Shown here: in pieces, positions 43,844-52,596 of the stretch
Numbering within the stretch: the first letter of the stretch is position 1
How the letters are laid out: each line of letters begins with the position of its first letter
DNA from: an uncultured Clostridia bacterium
GTDB taxonomy: Bacteria > Bacillota > Clostridia > Christensenellales > UBA1242
Assembly: GCA_930979925.1 (NCBI GenBank)
Contig: CAKNIB010000007.1
Location: 1 to 64,000, forward strand
Reading direction: 5' to 3'
DNA length: 64,000 nucleotides
Made by a program: the position numbers and the translations under genes
Notes under the pieces: generated by a model
The model's database searches: none
What the model saw: the letters and a program-made list of their open reading frames with translations, nothing else
What the model was told of the DNA's origin: nothing

Positions 43844-46186
43844 ATGAATTATAATAGTAAAAAATATTTAAATATTCTCGATAAATACTTTAGAGCTTGC
43901 AACTATTTGTCAACAGCTCAGCTTTACTTGCTTGACAACCCACTTCTCAAAAGACCGCTAGAGAAGAAGGATATAAAAAAGAAGATTGTAGGTCACTGGG
44001 GGACAGTCCCAGGGCAAAACTTTGTCTATGCTCATCTTGATAGGGTGATAAACAAGTATGACCTTAATATGATTTTAATCTCCGGACCCGGTCATGGCGG
44101 GAACTTTTTTCTTGCCAATAGTTATTTAGAAGGCAGATACAGCGAGGTCTATCCTGAGATAAGCCAGGACGAAAAGGGCATGAAAAAGTTTTGCAAGCAA
44201 TTTTCTTTTCCATGTGGTGTTTCAAGCCACGTTGCGCCAGAAACTCCAGGCTCAATACATGAGGGCGGGGAACTTGGCTACTCAATCCTTCATGCCTTTG
44301 GCGCCGTGTTTGACAATCCAGACCTCATAGCTACGGTAATTGTTGGCGATGGCGAGGCTGAAACAGGTCCTCTTGCTACTTCTTGGCAATCAAATAAGTT
44401 TATCAATCCAAAAACGGATGGGATAGTACTGCCAATTCTTCATTTAAATGGATATAAGATAAGTAATCCTACCATTCTTTCTAGAATAAGCCATGACGAA
44501 CTTAAAAAGTACCTCGAAGGTTGTGGTTGGCATCCATATTTTGTCGAGGGTAGCGAGCCTATGCTTATGCACAAAAAAATGGCAATGGCTATGGATAAAT
44601 GCATAAATGATATCAAAAAGATTAAAAACGATGCACAAAAGGATAAATTTAAAAATAACCGCCCAATTTACCCTATGATTGTTTTAAGAACGCCAAAAGG
44701 CTGGACTGGTCCAAAGATAGTGGACGGCAAGCAGATTGAAGGTACTTTTAGAGCCCATCAAGTCCCAATTTCAATGGAAAAAGAGGAGCATTTAGCTCAG
44801 CTTGAAGAGTGGCTAAAAAGCTACAAACCATGGGAGCTTTTTAACGATGACTACACCTTAAAAGAGGAGATAAGGTCAATTTTGCCAGTAAGCGACCAAA
44901 GAATAAGTGCCAACCCTGTTACAAACGGTGGACTTTTATTAAAAGAACTTAAACTGCCAGATATGCACGATTACGCCGTTAAAATCAGTCGTCCAGGCGC
45001 AGTGAAAGCTCAAGATATGTTGGTGCTAGGCGGATATATTCGCGACGTATTTAAACTCAATAAAGAAAACAAAAATTATCGAATTTTTAGCCCAGATGAA
45101 GCAATGTCCAATCGCCTCTATCAGGTGTTTGAAGAGGAGAATCGTGATTTTAACGCAAAAATGCTACCAAATGACGAATATTTGTCGCGTGACGGACGAA
45201 TTATGGACAGCTATCTTAGCGAGCACGCCTGTGAAGGCTGGCTAGAGGGCTATCTTTTGACAGGTAGACATGGCGTATTTGCAAGCTATGAGGCATTTAT
45301 TAGAGTGGTCGACTCAATGGTCTCTCAGCACGCAAAATGGCTTAAGGTGTGCCAAGAACTCTCATGGCGCAAACCAATTTCTTCATTAAATTTTCTTTTG
45401 ACCTCTAATGTTTGGCAACAAGACCATAACGGTTATACCCATCAAGAACCAGGCTTTCTCGACCATATAGCCAACAAAAAGTCGGAGATTGTAAGAATTT
45501 ATCTTCCACCTGACGCAAACTGCCTGCTCTCATGCTATGACCATTGCCAGGCGAGCAAAAATTATATAAACGCCATTATTGCATCAAAACATCCAAGTTA
45601 TCAGTGGCTTGACATCGATAGCGCTATTGCTCATTGCACAAAAGGTCTTGGCGTATGGGAATGGGCGTGCCTAAATGACTTTAATAACCCTGACATTATT
45701 ATCGCCTGCGCAGGTGATACTCCAACACTCGAGGCTCTTGCTCTTATGACGCTTATAAAAGAGTACTTGCCAAAACTTAATGTTAGGTTTATCAATATTG
45801 TGGATATCATGAAGCTTGAGCGTAACGACCTTCATCCTCATGGTCTTACGAATAAAGAGTTTGATGAGTATTTTACCAAGAATAAGCCGGTTATATTTAA
45901 CTTTCACGGTTATCCAAAGTTTATCCATGACATGATTATCACGCGTAATAACAGAAATATAGACGTGCATGGCTATCAAGAGGAGGGCACCATAACAACT
46001 GCTTTTGATATGCGCGTGCAGAATAAGATTGATAGATATCATCTTTTGCTTTCAGTAATAGAAAAATTAAAGATAAAAGATGATAATTTGGTCGCAGAAA
46101 TTAATAAAAAACTTGAAAAACATAAAAAATACATTGCCGAACATGGCGTTGATATGCCAGAAGTTGCAAACTGGAAATGGAAGTAA
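43844..46186 (+). CDS. xfp: Phosphoketolase (D-xylulose-5-phosphate/fructose-6-phosphate)
   Basis: 780-aa TPP enzyme cleaving xylulose-5-P (and perhaps fructose-6-P) to acetyl-P plus glyceraldehyde-3-P or erythrose-4-P, central to heterolactic and bifid-type fermentation. Signatures: KKKIVGHWGTVPGQNFVYAH, SGPGHGGNF, the TPP motif VGDGEAETGPLATSWQSNKF, HLNGYKISNPT, LTGRHGVFASYEAF and QDHNGYTHQEPG. Nearly full family length (about 790-825). Which sugar is preferred cannot be read from sequence. tdk and xfp are 39 bases apart. Confidence 0.96.
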   Translation: MNYNSKKYLNILDKYFRACNYLSTAQLYLLDNPLLKRPLEKKDIKKKIVGHWGTVPGQNFVYAHLDRVINKYDLNMILISGPGHGGNFFLANSYLEGRYSEVYPEISQDEKGMKKFCKQFSFPCGVSSHVAPETPGSIHEGGELGYSILHAFGAVFDNPDLIATVIVGDGEAETGPLATSWQSNKFINPKTDGIVLPILHLNGYKISNPTILSRISHDELKKYLEGCGWHPYFVEGSEPMLMHKKMAMAMDKCINDIKKIKNDAQKDKFKNNRPIYPMIVLRTPKGWTGPKIVDGKQIEGTFRAHQVPISMEKEEHLAQLEEWLKSYKPWELFNDDYTLKEEIRSILPVSDQRISANPVTNGGLLLKELKLPDMHDYAVKISRPGAVKAQDMLVLGGYIRDVFKLNKENKNYRIFSPDEAMSNRLYQVFEEENRDFNAKMLPNDEYLSRDGRIMDSYLSEHACEGWLEGYLLTGRHGVFASYEAFIRVVDSMVSQHAKWLKVCQELSWRKPISSLNFLLTSNVWQQDHNGYTHQEPGFLDHIANKKSEIVRIYLPPDANCLLSCYDHCQASKNYINAIIASKHPSYQWLDIDSAIAHCTKGLGVWEWACLNDFNNPDIIIACAGDTPTLEALALMTLIKEYLPKLNVRFINIVDIMKLERNDLHPHGLTNKEFDEYFTKNKPVIFNFHGYPKFIHDMIITRNNRNIDVHGYQEEGTITTAFDMRVQNKIDRYHLLLSVIEKLKIKDDNLVAEINKKLEKHKKYIAEHGVDMPEVANWKWK

Positions 46187-46221
46187 TAACAAAGTGGCAA
46201 CAAAAATAGAATAGCCTTATC

Positions 46222-46259
46222 TTGCTTGTTTTATACAGCCAGATAGCTTGCTTGCACAC
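46222..46259. repeat. Diverged copy of the CTACAGYCTGA repeat
   Basis: CTTGCTTGTTTTATACAGCCAGATAGCTTGCTTGCACAC, again shortly after a stop codon. Confidence 0.4.
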
Positions 46260-46300
46260 AAAAACACGATAGCTTAAATGCTGTCGTGTTTTTGTGTTTT
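46256..46300 (+). terminator. Terminator after phosphoketolase
   Basis: ACACAAAAACACGA / TCGTGTTTTTGTGT perfect 14-bp stem with inner AGC/GCT, then TTTT. Confidence 0.85.
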
Positions 46301-46339
46301 ACTTTTAAGTTTTTTATTTTTATTTTTAATATTGATTTT

Positions 46340-46822
46340 TTAATTATTTTGAGCTCCAATTTTTAATAGGGATTTTAGTAATATTAAATCATTTTCGCTT
46401 AGCTCACTTTCTTCAACCATAAAGGCGTTGATACTGTTGACATAGAGAAGCAAATAGCCATCGCGCTCTTTAATCTTTTTTATATCTTTATAATAGTATT
46501 TTACAGTCCCAATAATCTCGCCATTTTTTGAGGAAGAAGCATTAAAATAATCTTCTTCAAATTGGTAGTGATTGACAGTCGCATTGCCTTCTGCCTTTTT
46601 AATCATGTTGTTGACAGAGACAAGATAGACAAGCCCATACCCAAACGGTAGGGCAAATACAAGCATAACATCTAGGTACCCACTACTTACAAAACAGCTT
46701 GCAATAATATATCCAGCTATGCCCACACATCCAATTACAAGCATAATAATGGACACAAGTTTAATATTTTTAGAAAGCACCTTTTGCGCTTTTGTGTTAA
46801 TCTCAGTTTTGCACTCAATCAT
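46340..46822 (-). CDS. YcxB-like membrane protein
   Basis: 160 aa: two membrane helices (LVSIIMLVIGCVGIAGYIIA and VMLVFALPFGYGLVYLVSV) then a soluble domain with the YcxB-like pattern (YQFEEDYFNASSSKNGEIIGTVKYYYKDIKKIKERDGYLLLYV ... AFMVEESEL), a PH-like fold of unknown role. Monocistronic. Confidence 0.72.
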   Translation of the reverse strand: MIECKTEINTKAQKVLSKNIKLVSIIMLVIGCVGIAGYIIASCFVSSGYLDVMLVFALPFGYGLVYLVSVNNMIKKAEGNATVNHYQFEEDYFNASSSKNGEIIGTVKYYYKDIKKIKERDGYLLLYVNSINAFMVEESELSENDLILLKSLLKIGAQNN

Positions 46823-46970
46823 TTTTTCTCCTTTATTTATTGTATATAATAAATAATAATATTACAAATAAAACAAGTATATTTTTTATTTTGCTATGCT
46901 AAAAATATTTGTTGATGCCAAAATTTTCAAAATAATAAAATAAATTATTGTTTAATTAAACTTTATTAAT

Positions 46971-48116
46971 TTACTCAATTGCTCTACCGACTATTGCACC
47001 ACTTGTCCACGCCCATTGAAGGTTGTAGCCTCCGCAAATGCCGTCTACATCACAAACCTCACCACAAAAGAAAAGGTTAGACAGGGTTTTGCATTGCAAA
47101 CTCTCATCAAGCGCGTCAAGAAAAACTCCGCCACTGTAGACTTGATTATTAGGGTAGAAACCTTTGACCTCAAACGCAAGCTTTTTAATTACCTTACTCA
47201 AACTTTCAATTTCATTATCAGTCAACTTGACAGAGGTTCGTTTTTCGTCAATTTTAACTCTATTTAATATCTCGTACCCAAGCTCTCGCACAAAAAGACC
47301 ATCAAAAAATTGAGGAATAGGTAGACAAAGCGTTTTTCTATCAGTTAAAAGATTAAAAACCTCTTTTTCGCTCATATCAGGCAAAAGGTCAATATAAAGG
47401 CGACCATTGAAATTGTTATTTCGCGCATAGAATGAGGATAAATTAAAGGCTACAATTCCGCTTATCCCACTTTCTTTAAAAAGCACTTCTCCGCGCTCGG
47501 ACTTGCTCTCCACTCCATCGCTAACAGTCAATAGCGCATCATGTACTCTAACATTGGCAAGATTTCTTGTACTCCCAGTTTTAATCGAACATAAACTAGG
47601 GCAAAAATCTCTAAACTTTATATTATTTTCTTTTAAAAAATCAACCACGCTGTTACCACCACTTGCAACCACCAGCCTTCTGCAAGAAAAATCGTTTTTG
47701 TCCGTTTGGATATAAAAAACATTGTTTTTGTGTTCTATTTTTGTTACAGTATGCTCTAAGTAGACGGTGATTTGCTTTTTAGCAAATTGATTATCAATCA
47801 CATAGACCACGCTCTTAGCCGAGTTTGATAGGGGATAGACCCTTCCTTCTTCGTAAGACAATACAAGTCCCAAAGACTTAAAAAACTCTAGCGTGTCGTT
47901 TAAACTAAATTTATCTAAATACTTTTTTATTTGAGTATTATAAAACTTATCTTCAATATCAAGATTAGTTAAATTACATCTGCCGTTACCAGTTACCAAA
48001 AGTTTTTTAGCAACTTTGTTTGCCTTGTCAATAACAGCAAAATTTTTATTTTTTGTCATTAACGCACACATGCACCCACTTGCGCCAGCGCCTATAATAA
48101 TTGTATCGTAAAACAT
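46971..48116 (-). CDS. HI0933/BaiN-type FAD flavoprotein
   Basis: 381 aa. Rossmann IIGAGASGCMCALM (6-19), KKLLVTGNGRCNLTN signature, VVASGGNS, and the closing NLQWAWTSGAIVGRA that contacts FAD, all typical of the HI0933 family (NAD(P)/FAD oxidoreductases; BaiN members act in bile acid dehydroxylation, but this does not define the substrate here). Slightly short. Confidence 0.9.
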   Translation of the reverse strand: MFYDTIIIGAGASGCMCALMTKNKNFAVIDKANKVAKKLLVTGNGRCNLTNLDIEDKFYNTQIKKYLDKFSLNDTLEFFKSLGLVLSYEEGRVYPLSNSAKSVVYVIDNQFAKKQITVYLEHTVTKIEHKNNVFYIQTDKNDFSCRRLVVASGGNSVVDFLKENNIKFRDFCPSLCSIKTGSTRNLANVRVHDALLTVSDGVESKSERGEVLFKESGISGIVAFNLSSFYARNNNFNGRLYIDLLPDMSEKEVFNLLTDRKTLCLPIPQFFDGLFVRELGYEILNRVKIDEKRTSVKLTDNEIESLSKVIKKLAFEVKGFYPNNQVYSGGVFLDALDESLQCKTLSNLFFCGEVCDVDGICGGYNLQWAWTSGAIVGRAIE

Positions 48117-48282
48117 CTTTCTCCTTTGTAAAGTAGTTTACCAAAAATGAATTGATTTTCCAAATTTTTCAATAAATTTAATGTAATAACAAAAAATATT
48201 TCTTAAATTATTTTTAAATCTAACACTTAGTTTTTTGTACGGTAAACAAAATATATTTAAATTAGTAAAAATATAAAATAAA

Positions 48283-48311
48283 AAAGGATATGTTGTAATT
48301 CCATATCCTTA
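48283..48311 (-). terminator. Terminator of the four-helix membrane protein gene
   Basis: AAGGATATG / CATATCCTT stem, followed on the minus strand by TTTTATTTTAT. Confidence 0.75.
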
Positions 48312-48321
48312 CTTACTAAAA

Positions 48322-48885
48322 TTAATCTTTCTTTTCTTCGCTGGCTTGAGTTTCTTCTTCAGTCTTAACTTCATCTACATTTGCATTTTGTGGCTGTACA
48401 TTTACCTGAGCATTTGCATCAACTGGAGCATTTGCTTGTGTTGCGCTTGCCTGTGCCATGAGTTTAGGGTTTTTAGCGTAGTCGAGCATTATAAACACTG
48501 CTGCGCAAATGAGACATAGAGCCATGATAAATGATAAAACGTCAAATCCTGATGTGAGACCGATTATAGTGAAAACAATGATGATTATATCAAAGATGAA
48601 AGATGTAAGAACCATTCCCTTTCTTCTATTAAACTCAACAGGCGAAAGTTTAACTCTTGTGATACTTACTGCAGAGAAGACAAGTCCAAGCACGCAGAAA
48701 GCAAGAATTAAAAGATAAATTGCCATAACGAAAACGGCTGCGCCAGTGTCACTAGCATTAATATCACTTAAAACTTGAGCGGCTGCAAAGACTAAAACTA
48801 AACTTAGAATAGAAAGAATAGCAAAACATACTATGTTGATGATTAAACCAGCTAGTAAAAATGGTCTTTTTGTTTGTTGTTCCAT
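48322..48885 (-). CDS. Four-helix membrane protein with Ala/Gln tail, unknown
   Basis: 187 aa with four membrane helices (LLAGLIINIVCFAILSILSLVLVF; VFVMAIYLLILAFCVLGLVF; VLTSFIFDIIIIVFTIIGL; FIMALCLICAAVFIMLDY) and a low-complexity cytoplasmic tail (QASATQANAPVDANAQVNVQPQNAN ending in acidic residues). No family recognised; resembles the tail style of the 27502-27951 protein. Confidence 0.75.
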   Translation of the reverse strand: MEQQTKRPFLLAGLIINIVCFAILSILSLVLVFAAAQVLSDINASDTGAAVFVMAIYLLILAFCVLGLVFSAVSITRVKLSPVEFNRRKGMVLTSFIFDIIIIVFTIIGLTSGFDVLSFIMALCLICAAVFIMLDYAKNPKLMAQASATQANAPVDANAQVNVQPQNANVDEVKTEEETQASEEKKD

Positions 48886-49126
48886 AATTTAAAATTCCTT
48901 TTAATTATATTTCGTTTTTATTATAAACGTTTTAGCACTATAAAGTCAATTAAATAAGAGATATTTTTGTAAAAATTATAAAAAATTTTCAAAACTATTG
49001 TCAAAAAGAAGCTAATTTTTGTCAAAGGGTTATATTTTTGAAAAAAGTTAAATAAATATCTTATTATGCTATTGATTTTTAGTCGCTAATATGATATATT
49101 ATAAATATTCGTTTTAAGGAGCATTT

Positions 49127-49999
49127 ATGATAGACATTTATAGATATTTACAAAGGAAAAACAAAAAGGATGTAATTATTTTAGGTAGGGCATATGCAAT
49201 AGACAAGACAGGCTTTTCAAGGTTTGCTGAAAAAACTTGGCAGGATGACGAAAAACTTGTAAGAGCAGTAGTTTCAGTGGCTTATTTATTGTTTGATAGA
49301 AACGCCAAGAACGAAAAAGAGGTCATGAGACAGTTAGGAAATCTCTATAGTGATTTTGAAACAGAAAACGGCAACAAATTGCTGCAAGCAATAGTCAAGT
49401 TTTATGATAATGGTAGAGTGCAAGTATACAGAGGCATCAAATTACCATCCGTGCAGATGTTACTACTACAAAAGCTTAAAAATTATGAGAAGATAACGCT
49501 GTTGCAAACAGAGCTACGGAAGGTTGACCGCAAAGTAATACCTTTACTAAGTGATGATACAATTGCACTTTTGAAAAAATATGATGGCAAACCAGTAATA
49601 CTTTCAATGTATAAAAAGAAGAGGAAAACTCCTGAGAAGGTTTACCAAATAAAATTGAAAGGACAAAGACCTCATGAGTTTACTATATCTTTAAACGGAG
49701 GCAGTCCAGTACACCTCGTTAGCGAACTTGGTGGTGTAGCCATAATTAAAGACGCCGAAACTGGCAAGGTACTATTTGAAAATAATACTAAAAATATGAC
49801 CTTTGCAAACAGGCTCACAAAACTTGTCTACCTTTATGGCTATGATGATGCAAAAAGAATTGTTAGTAAAAGGATTGATTCGCTGTCAAGAGGAGACACA
49901 AAAGGCTATCTAAGCGAATCAGACATAAAAAATAAAGCTCAAATAGAGAGAGCAAAGTCTCAACTTAAGAAGTCAGATATAGACGAATTTAATCTATAA
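49127..49999 (+). CDS. Hypothetical protein, unknown
   Basis: 290 aa, soluble, basic, with AAGGAG before the ATG and a terminator after it, so a real gene. No motif I recognise; a central beta-rich part (VYQIKLKGQRPHEFTISLNGGSPVHLVSELGGVAIIKDAETGKVLF) is followed by a charged helical end (SDIKNKAQIERAKSQLKKSDIDEF). It borders the tRNA-Lys mobile region and may belong to either side. Confidence 0.65.
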   Translation: MIDIYRYLQRKNKKDVIILGRAYAIDKTGFSRFAEKTWQDDEKLVRAVVSVAYLLFDRNAKNEKEVMRQLGNLYSDFETENGNKLLQAIVKFYDNGRVQVYRGIKLPSVQMLLLQKLKNYEKITLLQTELRKVDRKVIPLLSDDTIALLKKYDGKPVILSMYKKKRKTPEKVYQIKLKGQRPHEFTISLNGGSPVHLVSELGGVAIIKDAETGKVLFENNTKNMTFANRLTKLVYLYGYDDAKRIVSKRIDSLSRGDTKGYLSESDIKNKAQIERAKSQLKKSDIDEFNL

Positions 50000-50015
50000 A
50001 AATATCAAAAATGGG

Positions 50016-50043
50016 CGTTAACATACAAGTTAACGTCTTTTTT
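50016..50043 (+). terminator. Terminator after the hypothetical gene
   Basis: CGTTAAC-ATACAA-GTTAACG stem then TCTTTTTTTT. Confidence 0.75.
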
Positions 50044-50156
50044 TTGTCGAAAAAACAAGAAAAATAAAAAATCGTGTCGATTAATGACGGCAAACTGACG
50101 CCACTACGAATACTTTTGTATTTTTAACAAACTATTATGGTATAGTGAAGTGCCAC

Positions 50157-50357
50157 ATGAAGAAAATATATCCAAGATACACATTAAGAGTATCAAATGT
50201 TCTTCTATTTAAATTAGCCTTTGTTGCAGATTTCTATGGGAGGTCGAAGAACCGTGAAATAGAAAATATCATCAAAAAGCATGTAGAAGACTTTGAGAAA
50301 AAGTACGGTGTAATCCCAGTTCCAGAGAACATCCAACAGGGCGACTCAGTCGAATAA
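50157..50357 (+). CDS. Small ribbon-helix-helix-like protein
   Basis: 66 aa from ATG 50157. The pattern YPRYTLRVSNVLLFKLAFVADFYGRSKNREIENIIKKHVEDFEKKYG (beta strand then two helices) fits an Arc/MetJ-type DNA-binding fold found on mobile elements. TATGGTATAGT at 50136-50146 is a likely extended -10, so the track's GTG 50145 lies inside the promoter and the mRNA would be nearly leaderless. Probably a regulator left by an earlier element. 50358-50700 after it holds no gene that I can see. Confidence 0.55.
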   Translation: MKKIYPRYTLRVSNVLLFKLAFVADFYGRSKNREIENIIKKHVEDFEKKYGVIPVPENIQQGDSVE

Positions 50358-50700
50358 AACAGAAGTCAAACTTTTCTTGTTTGAAGTGCGCTAATGGCGG
50401 ACTATGTTTTTCACACGATTTTTTTGGTAGCCATGTAATACAAGAACCTGCACAAGCTGTATTAAAAGCAATTAGTTTACTAGCAGAACCTTGTAGCCTT
50501 TCACCACGCTTTCTGTGAAATCGTTTTTGCTTGACATCAAAAATATTTTTGGTAGAAGATAAAAGCTTTTACTTGCGAAAGTTTTTTGAGAATAGCACAG
50601 CTTAGTTATTTTTATGGTAATAAAATTTTTTACATCAAACAGCCTGTAATATTATCCAAAATATTTTCTTACTAGAATTTATGAAAATAACGATAAACGG

Positions 50701-50729
50701 TTGACAAATAAGACTGTTTGTAGTATAAT
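50701..50729 (+). promoter_or_regulatory. Consensus promoter of the tRNA-Lys locus
   Basis: TTGACA, 17-base spacer, TATAAT: perfect sigma-A promoter 36 bases before the first tRNA-Lys piece; one transcript would carry both relics and the intact tRNA. Confidence 0.9.
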
Positions 50730-50764
50730 TTCACTTGTCAGCTAAAGAGTATTAATTGTATTGT

Positions 50765-50783
50765 GGACTGCTAGCTCAGTTGG
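50765..50783 (+). pseudogene. tRNA-Lys relic 1 (acceptor and D arm only)
   Basis: GGACTGCTAGCTCAGTTGG matches the first 19 bases of the relic at 50907. After it the sequence leaves the tRNA and enters a hairpin-rich stretch. Confidence 0.7.
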
Positions 50784-50881
50784 GGCGACGCGTAAAGAAA
50801 ATAAGCCTGTGTGCTTATTTTTAGCCAAAGCCAAGTCAAGTTACATCTTGACTTCGGAAGAGCTTGCTCTAGCAACTGAGC
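50774..50881. other. Nested hairpin structure inside the broken tRNA-Lys
   Basis: GCTCAGTTG (50774-50782, the tRNA D loop) pairs perfectly with CAACTGAGC (50873-50881), enclosing AAAATAAGC-CTGTGT-GCTTATTTT, AAGTCAAG-TTACAT-CTTGACTT and AGAGC-TT-GCTCT. Confidence 0.6.
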
Positions 50882-50906
50882 AAGATACAACTTAATAATC
50901 AAATAT

Positions 50907-50955
50907 GGACTGCTAGCTCAGTTGGTAGAGCATTCGACTCTTAATCGAAGGGTCC
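50907..50955 (+). pseudogene. tRNA-Lys relic 2 (T arm and 3' acceptor missing)
   Basis: GGACTGC acceptor, D arm and a perfect anticodon arm TTCGA-CTCTTAA-TCGAA (anticodon CTT), then GGGTCC, after which the T arm is replaced by GAAAAGACATAAAAC. 49 nt of a normal 76. Confidence 0.8.
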
Positions 50956-50979
50956 GAAAAGACATAAAACTATAAATAT

Positions 50980-51055
50980 GGACCAGTAGCTCAGTTGGTA
51001 GAGCAATTGACTCTTAATCAATGGGTCCAGGGTTCGAGTCCCTGCTGGTCCACCA
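50980..51055 (+). tRNA. tRNA-Lys (anticodon CUU), CCA encoded
   Basis: Complete: acceptor GGACCAG/CTGGTCC, D arm, anticodon stem ATTGA/TCAAT with loop CTCTTAA (CTT), T arm CAGGG-TTCGAGT-CCCTG, then A-CCA. 76 nt. It is the attachment gene of the element to its right. Confidence 0.96.
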
Positions 51056-51061
51056 GAAACT

Positions 51062-51085
51062 CCTTTATTTTAAAGGGGTTTATTT
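51062..51085 (+). terminator. Terminator of tRNA-Lys
   Basis: CCTTTATTTTAAAGG hairpin then GGTTTATTTATTTTT; same core as the tRNA-Thr terminators. Confidence 0.65.
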
Positions 51086-51103
51086 ATTTTTATATAACTA
51101 TTT

Positions 51104-51233
51104 TTGCCTAATAAAATTTTTGAATTGCCTAATAAATTTGTGTTTTTATATTAAATTTTTGACTGCTCAAAAAAATATAAAAATGCAAATTTTTTATAAA
51201 AAATAGTGCCTGCCTAATAAATTGCCTAATAAA
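51104..51233. repeat. Four TTGCCTAATAAA repeats beside the attachment site
   Basis: Copies at 51104, 51125, 51210 and 51222, arranged as two pairs about 85 bases apart, 50-180 bases from the tRNA-Lys 3' end and next to the integrase gene. Typical for integrase arm-type sites. Same 2+2 layout as TTGACAGCAAAT in the tRNA-Thr island. Confidence 0.7.
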
Positions 51234-51239
51234 AATATA

Positions 51240-51278
51240 AAAAATGGACTATGAGTTTTTATCTCATAGCCCATTTTT
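51240..51278. terminator. Bidirectional terminator at the integrase end
   Basis: AAAAATGGaCTATGAG / CTCATAGcCCATTTTT, 15 pairs with one mismatch. Confidence 0.8.
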
Positions 51279-51279
51279 C

Positions 51280-52596
51280 TTACATCTCAAAATCTTTTTT
51301 TTGCTTTTCTTTTTGCTTTTTCCACTCTAAATATTCTTCATCTTCTTTTTCTGCAATTATATTTTTCAACCTTTCTATCTCCTGTTCAAGCTCTTGGGTC
51401 TTGTCAGTTTTTTCTTCCTTTTCTTGAGTTTGAGAAAATGCAAAAACATTTGTCATTGTGTTTGCACTGTTTAATTTTGTAGAATAATCAAGATGTGAAT
51501 AAATGTTTGCGGTGGTGCTGAAATCTGCATGACCAAGCCATTCTTGAATTTGCTTCATAGGAACACCGTTAGATAGCATAATACTCGCACAAGAGTGCCT
51601 TAAATCGTGAAATCTTATCTTCCTTAAATTGTTTCTTCGTAAAATTTTAATAAAGTTTTTTGTCAACCTGTTAGGGAGTATCAATCTTCCAAGATTATCA
51701 ACACAAACATAGTCTAAATAACGGTTATCATAATTTTTCCCAAGCAAAATCTTATTCTTTTCAATTTCATTCTTTTTGTCTAACAGCAATTGTTCTGCTT
51801 GTAGCAAAAGTGGTAATGTGCGGTTGCTTGTTTGATTTTTCAACTTGTCCGAAAGATAGATTTCTCTTTTCCCATCAATCTTCGTTTCCAAAACTTTGTG
51901 CTGAACAGAAATCAATTTATTTTCAAAATCAATTGCATTCCATTTCAAACCTAGCACTTCACTCCGCCTAAAACCATACATAGCAGTAAGCATAATAGGA
52001 AGTTTACATTCGTTATCTTGTATAACCTCAAACAATTTTTCAATCTCTTTAATATCATAAAAACTTGCTTTAAATTTTTCGACTTTTGGTCGTTTGACCT
52101 TGTCGGCAACATTGACTAAAACTAAATCATTTATAAAAGCATATTGCAAACACTCTCTAATCAAGACGTGATATTTTAAAACTGAGTTGCTTGACAGGCC
52201 TCGTGCATATTCGCTTTTATAAAATCCTTCAATGTGATAAGGTTTTAAATCTTTTAGTTTTAATCGCATATTTTTACAATATTTTGAAATATTCTCGGCA
52301 AGTTTGTTATACATATTGATTGTGACAGGCTCAATTGTGTTTTTCTTTATAACAAGAAAGTTTTTCAAGAAATCAACAAACAAAATATCTTCATTTGAAT
52401 TAGGTTCATTATTTAAATTTTGATTTATCTCAAAGGACTTTAAAATCTCTTTCATTTTTTGCTTTGCTTTTGTCTTATTGCCTTTTTCTCTTAATTCTGT
52501 TGAAATCCATTTTTGTTTAGGTTTACCATATTCATCTTTGTAATTCACGACAACATAGTATGTTCCGTGACTGACTTGTAAACTTCCTTTAATCAT
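51280..52596 (-). CDS. Tyrosine integrase of the tRNA-Lys element
   Basis: 438 aa. N-terminal arm-binding part (GSLQVSHGTYYVVVNYKDEYGKPKQKWI), SAM-like core-binding domain, catalytic domain with Arg in MYGFRRSEVLGLKW, FHDLRHSCASIML, GHADFSTTANIYSHLD (Tyr nucleophile). The track starts at 52611, but GGAGG at 52611-52605 fits ATG 52596; the start overlaps the excisionase stop by 8 bases. Directs insertion at the adjacent tRNA-Lys. Its C terminus (QKKDFEM) matches the island integrase at 13308, so the two are relatives; this one is complete. Confidence 0.93.
   Translation of the reverse strand: MIKGSLQVSHGTYYVVVNYKDEYGKPKQKWISTELREKGNKTKAKQKMKEILKSFEINQNLNNEPNSNEDILFVDFLKNFLVIKKNTIEPVTINMYNKLAENISKYCKNMRLKLKDLKPYHIEGFYKSEYARGLSSNSVLKYHVLIRECLQYAFINDLVLVNVADKVKRPKVEKFKASFYDIKEIEKLFEVIQDNECKLPIMLTAMYGFRRSEVLGLKWNAIDFENKLISVQHKVLETKIDGKREIYLSDKLKNQTSNRTLPLLLQAEQLLLDKKNEIEKNKILLGKNYDNRYLDYVCVDNLGRLILPNRLTKNFIKILRRNNLRKIRFHDLRHSCASIMLSNGVPMKQIQEWLGHADFSTTANIYSHLDYSTKLNSANTMTNVFAFSQTQEKEEKTDKTQELEQEIERLKNIIAEKEDEEYLEWKKQKEKQKKDFEM

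Noticed and set aside
49127-49999. Assignment of the 290-aa protein to a phage or defence family
   Set aside because: No diagnostic motif; left as hypothetical.
51021-51206. 61-aa ORF over tRNA-Lys 3' end
   Set aside because: It translates the tRNA and the attachment-site repeats.
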